Shown here: positions 8,422 to 18,588 of the stretch, one piece after another
How the letters are laid out: every line of letters starts with the position of its first letter
Numbering within the stretch: the first letter of the stretch is position 1
Source of the DNA: Anaerolineae bacterium
GTDB taxonomy: Bacteria; Chloroflexota; Anaerolineae; Anaerolineales; Villigracilaceae
Assembly: GCA_030123675.1 (NCBI GenBank)
Contig: JASJYH010000002.1
Coordinates: 1-64,000, forward strand
Reading direction: 5' to 3'
Length of the DNA stretch: 64,000 nt
Translations under genes and position numbers: made by a program
The notes under the pieces: generated by a model
What the model saw: only the letters and a program-made list of their open reading frames with translations
Told to the model about the DNA's origin: nothing
Database searches by the model: none

Positions 8422-10995
8422 ATGAGAATATCAATACAACCTATCTCATTTTTTATCGGATTTCTCGCCGCCACAATTTTCTGGTGGTTGATGGGACGGA
8501 TTAAACCACTTTGGGGAGAGATTAAAGAAAACTGGCAAAATAGCCGAGATGAAGCAAAAACTCGGCGTTCTTTAGGTGTGGAAGAAAACCACCGCCGCAC
8601 AACCTATCGTCAAGCCCAAGGAATGCATTTAGCGGCGGCCTTATTTTCTCTAGATGAAATTATCGAAATCCCAAAACTTTTAGCACCCCCAGCTCGTGTT
8701 GAGCCAGGCGTCATCCCAAATACTGAGGATATCGTTACAATGACGATTCCTTATATGCCATCTTTGCCCGAGCTAGAAGCGTACTATCAAGCCCCCACTT
8801 TAACTTTAGAACAAGTTCTTAGTAGCGGTATGAACTTAGTTATAACCGGTCAACCTGGTTCAGGAAAAACTGTTTCGTTGGCTTATTTGGCTTCATTGGC
8901 AGCAAATCACGATCCAATATTGGGTCTATTTAGTGATAAAGTACCATTTTTTATTCATATTGCTGATTTGCATTTGCCGGATGGCGATATAAAGGATGTA
9001 TTGAACCCCATTTTGAACGCTGCCTCCGAAGGCGCACCAATATTTGACCTTGGGCGTTTACCAAAATTTATTGACCACACATTTACCATCAGCCGGGCTT
9101 TACTATTCCTCGATGGATATGATGAGTTGCCACCAGAAGAACAAACAAAAGTTACGGAATACTTGAAAGAATTACTGAAAGCATACCCCGGAAACCAAGT
9201 CATCACAACTGGGGCTTACGACCAACTTGGCGATTTGATTAAGCTGGGATTCGAACCTTTGGCACTTGCGCCTTGGAATGCAAGTCAATGTGATAATTTT
9301 ATAGCGAGATGGGGTCACCTGTGGTCACACACTATAGGCAATGAGTCATGGTCGCATGAAGATCAGGATGGACAAGAAAATATCGATCCACTACTTATTA
9401 ACACCTGGTTGAACATAAATAATCAGACATTATCTCCTCTAGAAATCACCCTTAAACTATGGGCTGGTTACGCTGGTGACAGCCTGGGCCCTGGCGTATT
9501 GGATGCGATAGCCACGCACATCCGCCGTCTGGCTCCCAAAGGGATTCCCCTCGCAGCACTTGAGACTCTCGGTATGCAAGTAGCCCTCTCCACGCAACCA
9601 ATTTTTGATTCACGATCTGCACGTGATTGGGTAAAGAATTTCGAATTGCCCGAAGAAGAATTAAGTGAGGAAGAAAATGAGTTAGCAGCTGAAAGGTTTG
9701 AGCAGGACCCGGATCAAGACCAAACCTCTTCCGATAATGATCAAGGATCGGATGCCGAGGACCAAAGCCAATCCAAAACCGCTACTCCTTCATCAGGCTT
9801 ACTTAATAAAATGACTGATAGCGGTTTGTTGGTTTCTCATCCAGACCATCAAATGAGATTTTTACATCCTGTTCTAGGCAGTTATTTGGCCGGAAATGCA
9901 ATAGCAAGTGTAAATGCCGAAAGCTCGTTGCTCGAACAACCTGATTGGACCGGAAAATGGCTAACGATGCGATATGTCGCCGCGCACGGTGATGCCACTA
10001 TGCTAGCAGACTCATTGCTCACACAATCCACTTTGCCCTTGCATATTGACCTTTTCAGGGTATCGCGCTGGCTACGTGATTCTCCTCAGGAAGCTCCATG
10101 GCGAGGTAAGGTATTATCACAACTCGCAAATCTCATACAAACTGAAGGTATCCCGTTAACTTTACGAGCGCAGGCTGTGTCTGCCTTCTATTGGAGTGGC
10201 GATCCAGGGGCAGGCCCGCTATTCCGTCAGTTTTTGCAAACACAATCCTTTGAACTAATACAGCTGGCTGCACTCGGTTGTGGTGCGATTCAAGACTCCC
10301 AAGCCGAGGATTTATTAGTAAGTATTCTCAGTGGCCCAAGTCCCAGCGCTAAACGGGCATGTACTTTGGCCTTGGTTGCAATTGGCACACAGACAGCGAT
10401 GGATTCGGTTGCACAGGCCTTGTTGAGCGGTGATGAAGATTTAAAACGCGCGGCAGCGGAAGCCATAGCAAACGATCCAAAGGAAGGCCATGCAATGTTA
10501 AAAGAGGGAGTCACTTTGGAAGATATCATGCTTCGGCACGCGGTGGTTTACGGGTTGGCTCGCGTGAAGGAGGACTGGGCTCTAGAGGCACTGCAATCCG
10601 TTCAGCTTGATGATGATGAGTGGGTTGTACGCAATTCTGCAAGTGAAGTGCTTGAAAGCAGAAATGATATCTCACAGCTCTTACCTAAGCCACTTCCGCC
10701 GCCATCCGAAACTCCCTGGCTGATAGCGTATGCTGGAAAACAAGGATTAGGCATCTCTCCAGGTTCGCCCGCGACCGATGTATTAATTGCTGCATTAAAA
10801 AGCGAAGTTGAAGATGAACGCTTGGCAGCTCTATCCTACTTAAAACGAATGCCGAGTGAAAGCGTCATTGCAGGTCTTTATGAAGTAATGTATGCGGATG
10901 ATCCTGAAATGCGAGAGTCAATTTTTCGTGTGTTATCTGAATTTGCCTCCGCTGGAATAAAATTACCTGTCCCAGAATCACTCGCCGTTGTTTAA
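8422..10995 (+). CDS. Membrane-anchored NACHT-type NTPase with C-terminal HEAT-like repeats
   Basis: N-terminal TM; Walker A NLVITGQPGSGKTVSLAYLA; Walker B ALLFLDGYDELPPEEQ; HEAT-like helical repeats from about 10140 on. Confidence 0.75.
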   Translation: MRISIQPISFFIGFLAATIFWWLMGRIKPLWGEIKENWQNSRDEAKTRRSLGVEENHRRTTYRQAQGMHLAAALFSLDEIIEIPKLLAPPARVEPGVIPNTEDIVTMTIPYMPSLPELEAYYQAPTLTLEQVLSSGMNLVITGQPGSGKTVSLAYLASLAANHDPILGLFSDKVPFFIHIADLHLPDGDIKDVLNPILNAASEGAPIFDLGRLPKFIDHTFTISRALLFLDGYDELPPEEQTKVTEYLKELLKAYPGNQVITTGAYDQLGDLIKLGFEPLALAPWNASQCDNFIARWGHLWSHTIGNESWSHEDQDGQENIDPLLINTWLNINNQTLSPLEITLKLWAGYAGDSLGPGVLDAIATHIRRLAPKGIPLAALETLGMQVALSTQPIFDSRSARDWVKNFELPEEELSEEENELAAERFEQDPDQDQTSSDNDQGSDAEDQSQSKTATPSSGLLNKMTDSGLLVSHPDHQMRFLHPVLGSYLAGNAIASVNAESSLLEQPDWTGKWLTMRYVAAHGDATMLADSLLTQSTLPLHIDLFRVSRWLRDSPQEAPWRGKVLSQLANLIQTEGIPLTLRAQAVSAFYWSGDPGAGPLFRQFLQTQSFELIQLAALGCGAIQDSQAEDLLVSILSGPSPSAKRACTLALVAIGTQTAMDSVAQALLSGDEDLKRAAAEAIANDPKEGHAMLKEGVTLEDIMLRHAVVYGLARVKEDWALEALQSVQLDDDEWVVRNSASEVLESRNDISQLLPKPLPPPSETPWLIAYAGKQGLGISPGSPATDVLIAALKSEVEDERLAALSYLKRMPSESVIAGLYEVMYADDPEMRESIFRVLSEFASAGIKLPVPESLAVV

Positions 10996-11101
10996 TTGTA
11001 ATTTCATCAATTAACACATTAATAATCATTTACAATTTCTATTTCGGTAAAATCCTGATATCAAGGACATTCATCTTTTTCTAAATTGGTATAATACATT
11101 A

Positions 11102-12439
11102 ATGCTGATTTATAACGCAACTGTGATTACCTGGGGGAAACCTAATCAAATTCTGAAGAATTACGCAATAACCATAAAAAACGATCGCATCACTGAGATC
11201 GGACCATCCCCAGAGCTAAAAGAAAAATACTCTAATGCTGAAATTCTCGATGCACGCGGGCAACTTGTCATGCCAGGAAATATCTGCGCCCATACCCATT
11301 TCTATGGTATCTTCGCCCGGGGTATGGCAATTCCAGGTTCCGCGCCAAAAGATTTTCCAGACATATTAGAAAAGCTTTGGTGGCCACTTGATAAATCATT
11401 ACTCGAAGAGGACGTGCGCTATTCAACCCTCCCAAGCTTAGTCGATGCTATTAAACATGGCACCACCACTTTGATTGATCATCATGCCTCCCCAAATGCC
11501 ATAGATGGATCACTTGACATAATTGGTGAATCTGTAAAAAAGGCTGGCTTGCGTGCTTGTTTATGCTATGAAGTAACTGATCGAGATGGGCCGGAAAAAA
11601 TGAAAGCCGGAATCGCTGAAAATGTCCGCTTCATTAAACAAGAGAAGAGCCCGCTTCTGGCCGGGACGTTTGGCCTGCACGCTGGCCTTACGCTGTCAGA
11701 CTCAACCCTAGATTTGTGCCGCCAGTCCGCTCCTGATGGGACAGGCTTTCACATCCACACCGCCGAGTCGAGTGCAGATGAATGGGACAGCCTTGAGAAA
11801 TCGGGGTTGCGAGTGATCAACCGACTACAAAAACATGATTTGCTTGGACCAAAGACCATTACCGCTCACGGTGTTCACTTTGATGCCAAAGAAATAGAAA
11901 TCATCAAAAATACAGATACCTGGGTAAGCCATCAGCCCCGTTCGAACATGAATAACGCCGTTGGAGTTGCACCCGTTGAATCAATGCTTGAGATGGGAGT
12001 AAAGGTCTGTCTTGGCAATGATGGCTTCTCGAATGCGATGTGGGATGAATGGAAAACAACCTATTTAATGCATAAACTCTGGCATCAAGATCCGCGCCGA
12101 ATGAATGGATCTGATGTAGCCAAAATGGCGATTTATAACAACGCAGCATTGGCAAATGTTTATTTCCCAAAGGCCCCCATCGGAGTGTTAGAACCAGGTG
12201 CTTACGCCGACATTATATTCGTAGACTATCATGCTCCAACTCCACTTAATGATGGTAACCTACCTTGGCATATTATCTTCGGTTTCCAGCAAAGTATGGT
12301 AACAACCACGATTGTAGCTGGAAAGGTATTGATGCAGGATCGAGAACTGCTCACATTAGACGAAGCGGAAATCGCTGCAAAAGCAAGCAAACAGGCCATA
12401 AGCGTCTGGAAACGATATCAGGATCAATTTAATGAATGA
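11102..12439 (+). CDS. ssnA: Putative aminohydrolase SsnA (amidohydrolase superfamily)
   Basis: PGNICAHTHFYGIFARGM, LWWPLDKSL, SLVDAIKHGTTTLIDHHASPNAIDGSLD, LRACLCYEVTDRDG, RSNMNNAVG, LGNDGFSNAMWDEWK, all typical of SsnA. Confidence 0.85.
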   Translation: MLIYNATVITWGKPNQILKNYAITIKNDRITEIGPSPELKEKYSNAEILDARGQLVMPGNICAHTHFYGIFARGMAIPGSAPKDFPDILEKLWWPLDKSLLEEDVRYSTLPSLVDAIKHGTTTLIDHHASPNAIDGSLDIIGESVKKAGLRACLCYEVTDRDGPEKMKAGIAENVRFIKQEKSPLLAGTFGLHAGLTLSDSTLDLCRQSAPDGTGFHIHTAESSADEWDSLEKSGLRVINRLQKHDLLGPKTITAHGVHFDAKEIEIIKNTDTWVSHQPRSNMNNAVGVAPVESMLEMGVKVCLGNDGFSNAMWDEWKTTYLMHKLWHQDPRRMNGSDVAKMAIYNNAALANVYFPKAPIGVLEPGAYADIIFVDYHAPTPLNDGNLPWHIIFGFQQSMVTTTIVAGKVLMQDRELLTLDEAEIAAKASKQAISVWKRYQDQFNE

Positions 12440-13097
12440 ACCAAATAATCCAAAAATAGCAATCCTAGGTGGAACTGGAAAAGAAGGCAAAGGCCTAGCC
12501 TATCGTTGGTCAAAGGCCGGCTATCACATACTTATAGGGTCACGTACTGCTGATAAAGCTGTTGCGGCAGCAAAAGATATCTCCGATATGCTCCAAGGAC
12601 CGTCCACAATAGAAGGCAAAGTCAATTTGGATGCCGCTACTGATGCAGATATCGTCGTACTTACTGTCCCCTACACGGCCCATCAGGCTACTATTGAAAG
12701 TGTGAAATCTGCTGTAAAGGGAAAACTATTTATCGATGTTACTGTGCCAATCGTGCCACCAAATGTTGGCAAAGTGCAAATGCCTAAAGCTGGGTCAGCG
12801 GCGCAGGAAGCAGTTGAAATCCTCGGTGATGAGGTTAATGTCTGTGCTGCATTCCAGAATATCTCCTACGAATACTTGATGGGTGACGGAAATGTTGACT
12901 GTGATGTGCTTGTAACCGGAACAAATAAGGATGCCCGCACCGAAACGATAAAGTTAGTTGAAGCGGCGGGATTTATTGGTTGGGATAGCGGACCCATTGA
13001 GAACTCTGTAGTTGTTGAAGGATTAACCAGTGTGCTCATCGGTATCAATAAAAAATATGGCTCAACCCACGCTGGGATAAAGATCACTGGCGTATAA
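12432..13097 (+). CDS. npdG: NADPH-dependent F420 reductase (Fno/NpdG)
   Basis: IAILGGTGKEGKGLAYRWSKAGYHILIGSRTADKA; overlaps ssnA end; embedded in the F420 cluster. Confidence 0.85.
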   Translation: MNEPNNPKIAILGGTGKEGKGLAYRWSKAGYHILIGSRTADKAVAAAKDISDMLQGPSTIEGKVNLDAATDADIVVLTVPYTAHQATIESVKSAVKGKLFIDVTVPIVPPNVGKVQMPKAGSAAQEAVEILGDEVNVCAAFQNISYEYLMGDGNVDCDVLVTGTNKDARTETIKLVEAAGFIGWDSGPIENSVVVEGLTSVLIGINKKYGSTHAGIKITGV

Positions 13098-13133
13098 CGA
13101 CGGATAGATATCATTCCATGTCTATTTGATTTA

Positions 13134-13931
13134 ATGACACTTTCCCTTACTCCCCTGCAAAATTTTCCGATGATCCGCCAAGGAGACAACTTGGCGGATA
13201 TTATTCTTAAAGGAATGCAAAGCAACTCGATAGCCCTTCAAAATGAGGATGTTTTGGTAATTGCTCAAAAAATTGTGTCAAAATCCGAAGGGCGGCTTGT
13301 TAATTTATCATTAGTTACTCCCTCAAAAAAAGCCCAGGAACTTGCTCAACAGACAAATAAAGATGCTCGTGTTGTCGAACTCATATTAAGAGAAAGCAAT
13401 GCAATATTGCGTACAAAGACCGGTGTAATTATTTGTGAACATAAACTAGGTTTTGTATGTGCGAATGCAGGAATTGACCAATCCAATATCTTCCCCCACG
13501 AACCTTCTGATGGGCTTAAACCCTCCAGAAGGTTAAATAAGGAAGAATGGGCCTTGCTCCTTCCAAAAAATCCCGACCAATCAGCACATCGACTCCGGAA
13601 AAAGTTAAATGCATCAACCGGTACAAAAGTCGGAATACTCATAATTGACTCACACGGGCGTGCCTGGCGTGAGGGCACTATTGGAATTACAATTGGCCTC
13701 TCCGGAATTCCAGGAATCGTCGATCTACGAGGCAAGCCGGATCTCTCCAATATGCCCTTGCAAACCACAATTGTTGGTGTGGCAGATGAGCTAGCTGCCG
13801 GTGCAAGTCTAATGATGGGCCAAGCCGCGGAGGCCACCCCCGTTATCCATGTGCGCGGGTTCCCATATGAACCACGAGAAAGTTCTATAAAAGAACTTAT
13901 ACGCCCTAAGAAGGAAGATCTTTTTCGATGA
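13134..13931 (+). CDS. cofE: Coenzyme F420-0:L-glutamate ligase CofE
   Basis: DVLVIAQKIVSKSEGR, GFVCANAGIDQSN, IIDSHGRAWREGTIGITIGLSG, DELAAGASLMMGQAAEATPV. Confidence 0.92.
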   Translation: MTLSLTPLQNFPMIRQGDNLADIILKGMQSNSIALQNEDVLVIAQKIVSKSEGRLVNLSLVTPSKKAQELAQQTNKDARVVELILRESNAILRTKTGVIICEHKLGFVCANAGIDQSNIFPHEPSDGLKPSRRLNKEEWALLLPKNPDQSAHRLRKKLNASTGTKVGILIIDSHGRAWREGTIGITIGLSGIPGIVDLRGKPDLSNMPLQTTIVGVADELAAGASLMMGQAAEATPVIHVRGFPYEPRESSIKELIRPKKEDLFR

Positions 13932-13999
13932 TTCCATCACCAATTCTTTTTGACACCAAAAATTATCAATAAGATATCCTACCGCCTAAAGAAGTAAAT

Positions 14000-14389
14000 A
14001 TGAAACTGCCAAAAAAGTACCTTGACCTGTTTCTGGATGAAACCAAAGCACTTTTATACCTCGCTACCAGCATGCCCGATGGCTCTCCACAAGTTACGCC
14101 TGTCTGGTTTAATACTGACGACGATCACATATTGATAAACACCAACGAGGGTCGTGTCAAAGACATAAATATGAAAAACCGCCCAAAAGTAGCCATGGTG
14201 ATCCAAGACCCAAATGATCCATACCGCTATTTACAGATTCGAGGTGAGGTGCTTGAATTTACTCGTGAGGCTGCTGACGAGCACATAAACACACTTTCTC
14301 AAAAATATGATGGGAAACCCTGGATTCACACAGAAGGCCAAAAACGGATCACCTTCAAAATTAAGCCGGCTCATTTTGACCCCCTCTGA
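14000..14389 (+). CDS. PPOX-class F420-dependent oxidoreductase (FMN-binding split barrel)
   Basis: LYLATSMPDGSPQVTPVWFNTDDDHILINT...GRVKDINMKNRPKVAM. Confidence 0.85.
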   Translation: MKLPKKYLDLFLDETKALLYLATSMPDGSPQVTPVWFNTDDDHILINTNEGRVKDINMKNRPKVAMVIQDPNDPYRYLQIRGEVLEFTREAADEHINTLSQKYDGKPWIHTEGQKRITFKIKPAHFDPL

Positions 14390-14969
14390 CTTGCACCAGT
14401 TTCTAAGAACTCGAAGGTCGGTTCGGCGCTTCAAGTCGCAGCCCGTGCCTGCTACCGTAATTCGGGCAATTTTAGAGACCGCAACCCATTCCCCATCCGC
14501 GCACAATATGCAACCTTGGCGTTTCGCTGTCGTTGAAAATAAATCTGCGAAAGATAAGCTGGGTATAGCGCTGACAACGAAATTGCGGGCCGATATGACT
14601 ACTGCCCACTTACCACAATCCCAGATTGAGTCGCGCATATCTAGCTCACTTCTTCGTTTGGGCCAAGCGCCGGTTGTCATACTGCTTTGTAGGGATTTGA
14701 CTGCCGTCCGAGGCGCTGAGCTAGAAGAAGAATCAATGGCGGTTCAGTCAGTCGCCTCAGCTGGTTTGCAGTTGCTTCTGGCCGCACATGCTGAAGGACT
14801 GGCTGGAAACTGGATCTGTTGGCCACTCTATGCTCAGAATGCGGTCCGAGATGCCCTGAAATTACCAAACTCTTGGCAACCGCAAGCAATGTTTTTCTTG
14901 GGGTATCCTAATGAGGCACCCAAAGAAAAGACAGTCAAATCACTTGATGATGTCGCTATTTTCTTATGA
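14376..14969 (+). CDS. Nitroreductase family protein, candidate FbiB C-terminal-type dehydro-F420-0 reductase
   Basis: FLRTRRSVRRFKSQPVP, ATHSPSAHNMQPWRF, GLAGNWICWPLYAQN; located between PPOX and cofD; TTG start at 14376 preferred over the ORF-track start 14307. Confidence 0.8.
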   Translation: MTPSDLHQFLRTRRSVRRFKSQPVPATVIRAILETATHSPSAHNMQPWRFAVVENKSAKDKLGIALTTKLRADMTTAHLPQSQIESRISSSLLRLGQAPVVILLCRDLTAVRGAELEEESMAVQSVASAGLQLLLAAHAEGLAGNWICWPLYAQNAVRDALKLPNSWQPQAMFFLGYPNEAPKEKTVKSLDDVAIFL

Positions 14970-15886
14970 AAATTGTCGCTTTAGCAGGTGGTGTAGGGGG
15001 TGCAAAACTTGCACATGGATTGGCCCAAGTCCTTAATCCCGAAGACCTGACCATCGTTGTCAATACTGGCGACGACTTTGAACAATATGGCCTTTATATT
15101 TCACCAGACCTGGATACCGTCTGCTACACACTGGCAGACTTAGCCAATCAAGAAACCGGCTGGGGTCATAAAAATGAATCCTGGCTAGTTATGGAGCATG
15201 CTGTTCGGCTCGGTGGGCCAGATTGGTTCAAGTTGGGTGATAAGGATTTGGGCACTCACCTTGAACGAACCCGTCGCTTAAACAACGGACAACCCCTTTC
15301 AAAAATAACTCGCGATTTTTGTAAAGCTTGGAAGGTTCAACATACGATATTGCCAATGTCGGATCAACCGGTGCGCACAATTGTTGAAACGGTGGGCAAA
15401 GAAATCAGTTTTCAAGAATATTTTGTCCATCTCAAGTGTGAGCCCAAAGTAATTGGATTCCACTTTGAGGGCGCTGAAAGAGCGGAGGCAGCTCCTGGTG
15501 TAGTTGAAGCGATAGATTCAGCAGAGGCGGTTGTAATTTGCCCATCGAATCCTTGGGTTAGTATTGACCCGATTTTGGCGGTAGCAAATTTGAGGTCGGC
15601 AGTTGAAGCGAAACTCACAATAGCTGTATCCCCTATTATAGGCGGAAAGGCAGTCAAAGGCCCACTCGCGAAAATGTTTACAGAATTGGGAATTCAGCCC
15701 TCAGCCTTAGCGATCATTGAGCATTACCAGAACCTACTAAATGGTTTTGTTCTAGACAATATCGACCAAGATTTAACAAAAATGATAGGAATCCCTTCTA
15801 TAACCACCGATACACTGATGGATTCCTTAACAAAACGGGCGCAATTGGCACAGGCTATGCTACACTTTATGCGGAGACTATTATGA
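14966..15886 (+). CDS. cofD: 2-phospho-L-lactate transferase CofD
   Basis: ALAGGVGGAKLAHGLAQVL, VNTGDDFEQYGLYISPDLDTVCYTLADL. Confidence 0.94.
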   Translation: MKIVALAGGVGGAKLAHGLAQVLNPEDLTIVVNTGDDFEQYGLYISPDLDTVCYTLADLANQETGWGHKNESWLVMEHAVRLGGPDWFKLGDKDLGTHLERTRRLNNGQPLSKITRDFCKAWKVQHTILPMSDQPVRTIVETVGKEISFQEYFVHLKCEPKVIGFHFEGAERAEAAPGVVEAIDSAEAVVICPSNPWVSIDPILAVANLRSAVEAKLTIAVSPIIGGKAVKGPLAKMFTELGIQPSALAIIEHYQNLLNGFVLDNIDQDLTKMIGIPSITTDTLMDSLTKRAQLAQAMLHFMRRLL

Positions 15887-16524
15887 CAGTTTGGGCTATA
15901 GTGCCTGTTAAACCATTACGCCGCGGTAAATCACGATTGGCTGGCGTCCTTTCGGAAGACGAGCGAACACATCTCAACAAATTTTTATTGGATAATACCC
16001 TTAAAATTCTGTCGGGGTTAGACCAAATCGAGCAGGTCCTAGTCGTCAGCCGCGACCCGGCTGCACTCGCGCTTGCGCGTGAACATGAAGTTCGAACGGT
16101 TCGTGAGGCAGATGGCCCACCGAATTTGAATACCGCATTAAAACGAGCGACCGTAGTAGCCCAGGCATATGCATCAACTGGGGTTTTGGTACTTCCCGCG
16201 GATTTGCCGCTGATGACCCGTAATGACATATTGGTGTTACTCGATCGTGCGAGAGAATCCCCAGTCGTGGTAATCGCTCCTGATCGTCACGAAGAAGGAA
16301 CTAATGCGTTGTTGATTTCTCCGCCGGGATTGATCGAATACGATTTTGGTCCAGGTTCCTATCAGCGTCACTGCCAACACGCCAAAGTGGACGGCGTGAC
16401 TTTGGATGTGGTCAGATTACCTGCTCTTGCACTTGATTCAGACTTACCTGTCGATCTTGCGGCTATTCAGAATACAGAAGGTTGGAAGTTTGATGACCGC
16501 CCAATTCTGGAGGAGACACCATGA
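15883..16524 (+). CDS. cofC: 2-phospho-L-lactate/phosphoenolpyruvate guanylyltransferase CofC
   Basis: [40 protein letters not shown]; overlaps cofD stop. Confidence 0.92.
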   Translation: MTVWAIVPVKPLRRGKSRLAGVLSEDERTHLNKFLLDNTLKILSGLDQIEQVLVVSRDPAALALAREHEVRTVREADGPPNLNTALKRATVVAQAYASTGVLVLPADLPLMTRNDILVLLDRARESPVVVIAPDRHEEGTNALLISPPGLIEYDFGPGSYQRHCQHAKVDGVTLDVVRLPALALDSDLPVDLAAIQNTEGWKFDDRPILEETP

Positions 16525-17522
16525 CGAAGCAGCGGGTTGCTCTTTATTTGCAAGATTCACACGATTTGCGGGATGGCTTGGATTACGCACGTTATGCTGA
16601 AGAAAAAGGATTTGAGGCGGTTTGGCAGGCAGAATCACGCCTTGTTCGGGATGCAATCGTACCGATGGCGGCGTATGCAGCTGTAACCGAAAATTTGAAG
16701 GTCGGTTCGGGTGTGATAAACAATTGGACCCGCAATATCGGTTTACTTGCTGCCACATTTTTAACATTGGACGATTTGGCCCCAAACCGGATTATCTGTG
16801 GAATAGGAGCCTGGTGGGATCCTTTGGCTGCCAATGTCGGAATTGAACGCAGAAAACCGATGCTTGCGATGAAGGAAACTATCGAAATACTCCGCCGCTT
16901 GCTTAATATGGAACGAGTCACTTTCCACGGCGAATTTCACCACGTAGATGGTATTGAACTGGATGTGGTCCATGGACGGCGTGAACCCCGAAATGTGCCG
17001 ATCATGATCGGCGCGACAGGTCCAAAAATGATGGAGATGACTGGTGAGATCGCTGATGGTGTTGTATTAAATTATTGCGTCCCACCAGAGTACAACGACC
17101 AAGCCTTAGAGATGCTTGAAAAGGGAACCAAGAAAGCTGGGCGCACAATTGAAGACATTGACCGCCCACAACTGATCGTCTGCTCGGTAGACAATGACCA
17201 TGATCAGGCAATAGAATATTCTAAGATATTGCTTTGCCAGTATCTGGCCCAACAACCCCACATCGCGAAAGCTTCTGGGGTTTCCAATAAAGTGATAGAA
17301 GACATCCAGTCAATATTAGGTTGGCCCGCTACCAAAGAACAGATCATGAAAGCCAAAGATCTTGTACCCGAGGAGTTAGTCCATCGCATAACTGCATCTG
17401 GTACCCCAGAAGAGGCCCTTGCAAAAGTTGAAGAATACAAAAAACGGGGCTGTACTTGTCCAATCTTGTATCCAGTGGGTGGAAATTTCAAACTACTAAT
17501 CGATACCTTCGCGCAGCAATAG
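16521..17522 (+). CDS. LLM-class (luciferase-like) F420-dependent oxidoreductase
   Basis: [74 protein letters not shown]; overlaps cofC stop. Confidence 0.88.
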   Translation: MTKQRVALYLQDSHDLRDGLDYARYAEEKGFEAVWQAESRLVRDAIVPMAAYAAVTENLKVGSGVINNWTRNIGLLAATFLTLDDLAPNRIICGIGAWWDPLAANVGIERRKPMLAMKETIEILRRLLNMERVTFHGEFHHVDGIELDVVHGRREPRNVPIMIGATGPKMMEMTGEIADGVVLNYCVPPEYNDQALEMLEKGTKKAGRTIEDIDRPQLIVCSVDNDHDQAIEYSKILLCQYLAQQPHIAKASGVSNKVIEDIQSILGWPATKEQIMKAKDLVPEELVHRITASGTPEEALAKVEEYKKRGCTCPILYPVGGNFKLLIDTFAQQ

Positions 17523-17786
17523 GTGAGCTTATTCATAGGGGAATTTTGGGGGATTGAAGCCATATCTGTTTGATTACAGAGTTTTCCATGCAAAACCTTT
17601 GGGAGAGAAAATTAACCTATCCCGAACCATTGTAGTAAATAAATTTTAACAAAAGGCGAAGAAATTTGGTAAACATATTTTCTATTTCAGAAAATTATTA
17701 AAGTTTGCCACTTTTGAGTTGTTTGTCTTGTAAGTAAACTGTCAGGTAGCTATCTATCCTTCAAAGATTATAATTGTGACCCTACA

Positions 17787-18488
17787 ATGTTAAATCTAAC
17801 CGGAAGAGAACATGGCGTGTATGTGCAAAAATTATTTACACACATAGCTCACCATTATGAGCTGATAAATCGATTAATCACCTCAGGACTAGACGTTCAA
17901 TGGCGCAAGGAACTTATCCAATATGCACATCTGAAACCAGGCGCCAAAATCCTTGACCTCGGTACAGGCACCGGCAGTTTAGCGCGTGAGATCCTTCAAC
18001 ATTATCCAGATGTCAAGCTTGTGGCCGCTGATTTCACAGTTAAATTGATGCGAATTGGTAATCTTAATGGGCGCCTTCCTTGGGCAGGCGCAGATGCATT
18101 AAATCTACCTTTTGAGGAGAATACATTTGATGTAATAGTCTCGGGCTTCCTCATGCGTAACGTAAGTGATATCCAGCAGGCACTGAAGGAACAAAAGCGT
18201 ACTCTGAAACCGGGCGGGAGAATTGTTATCCTTGACACTTCCAAACCCAAACCAAATTTGTTTTCTCCAATTCTCCGATTTTATTTGCAGGTGATCATTC
18301 CATTAATAGGCAGCCTGCTGACCGGGATGAAGGACACGCACAAATATCTAACAGAATTAACAGAAGATTTTATTTCAGACAAAGAAATGGTTGTGCGAAT
18401 GGCCGCAGTTGGCTTCAAGAAAATTAATTTTGAAACGCGCATGCTGGGTACTATTGCCATACATTGGGGAGAGACCAAATTAGAGTGA
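17787..18488 (+). CDS. UbiE/MenG-family class I SAM methyltransferase
   Basis: FTHIAHHYELINRLITSGLDVQWRKEL, ILDLGTGTGSLAREI, ADALNLPFEENTFDVIVSGFLMRNV. Confidence 0.82.
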   Translation: MLNLTGREHGVYVQKLFTHIAHHYELINRLITSGLDVQWRKELIQYAHLKPGAKILDLGTGTGSLAREILQHYPDVKLVAADFTVKLMRIGNLNGRLPWAGADALNLPFEENTFDVIVSGFLMRNVSDIQQALKEQKRTLKPGGRIVILDTSKPKPNLFSPILRFYLQVIIPLIGSLLTGMKDTHKYLTELTEDFISDKEMVVRMAAVGFKKINFETRMLGTIAIHWGETKLE

Positions 18489-18588
18489 TCCAATAAGATG
18501 GAAATACTGATCAGGAGCCAAAAGCCAAGGGACTATTACTACAGTAGAATCAACCTTGTAACCAATTCTCAAGGATCCCCTCATCACT

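Noticed and set aside
9240-9262. GGGATTCGAACC-like tRNA T-arm string
   Set aside because: Lies within the NACHT ORF; no acceptor or anticodon arms can be drawn around it.
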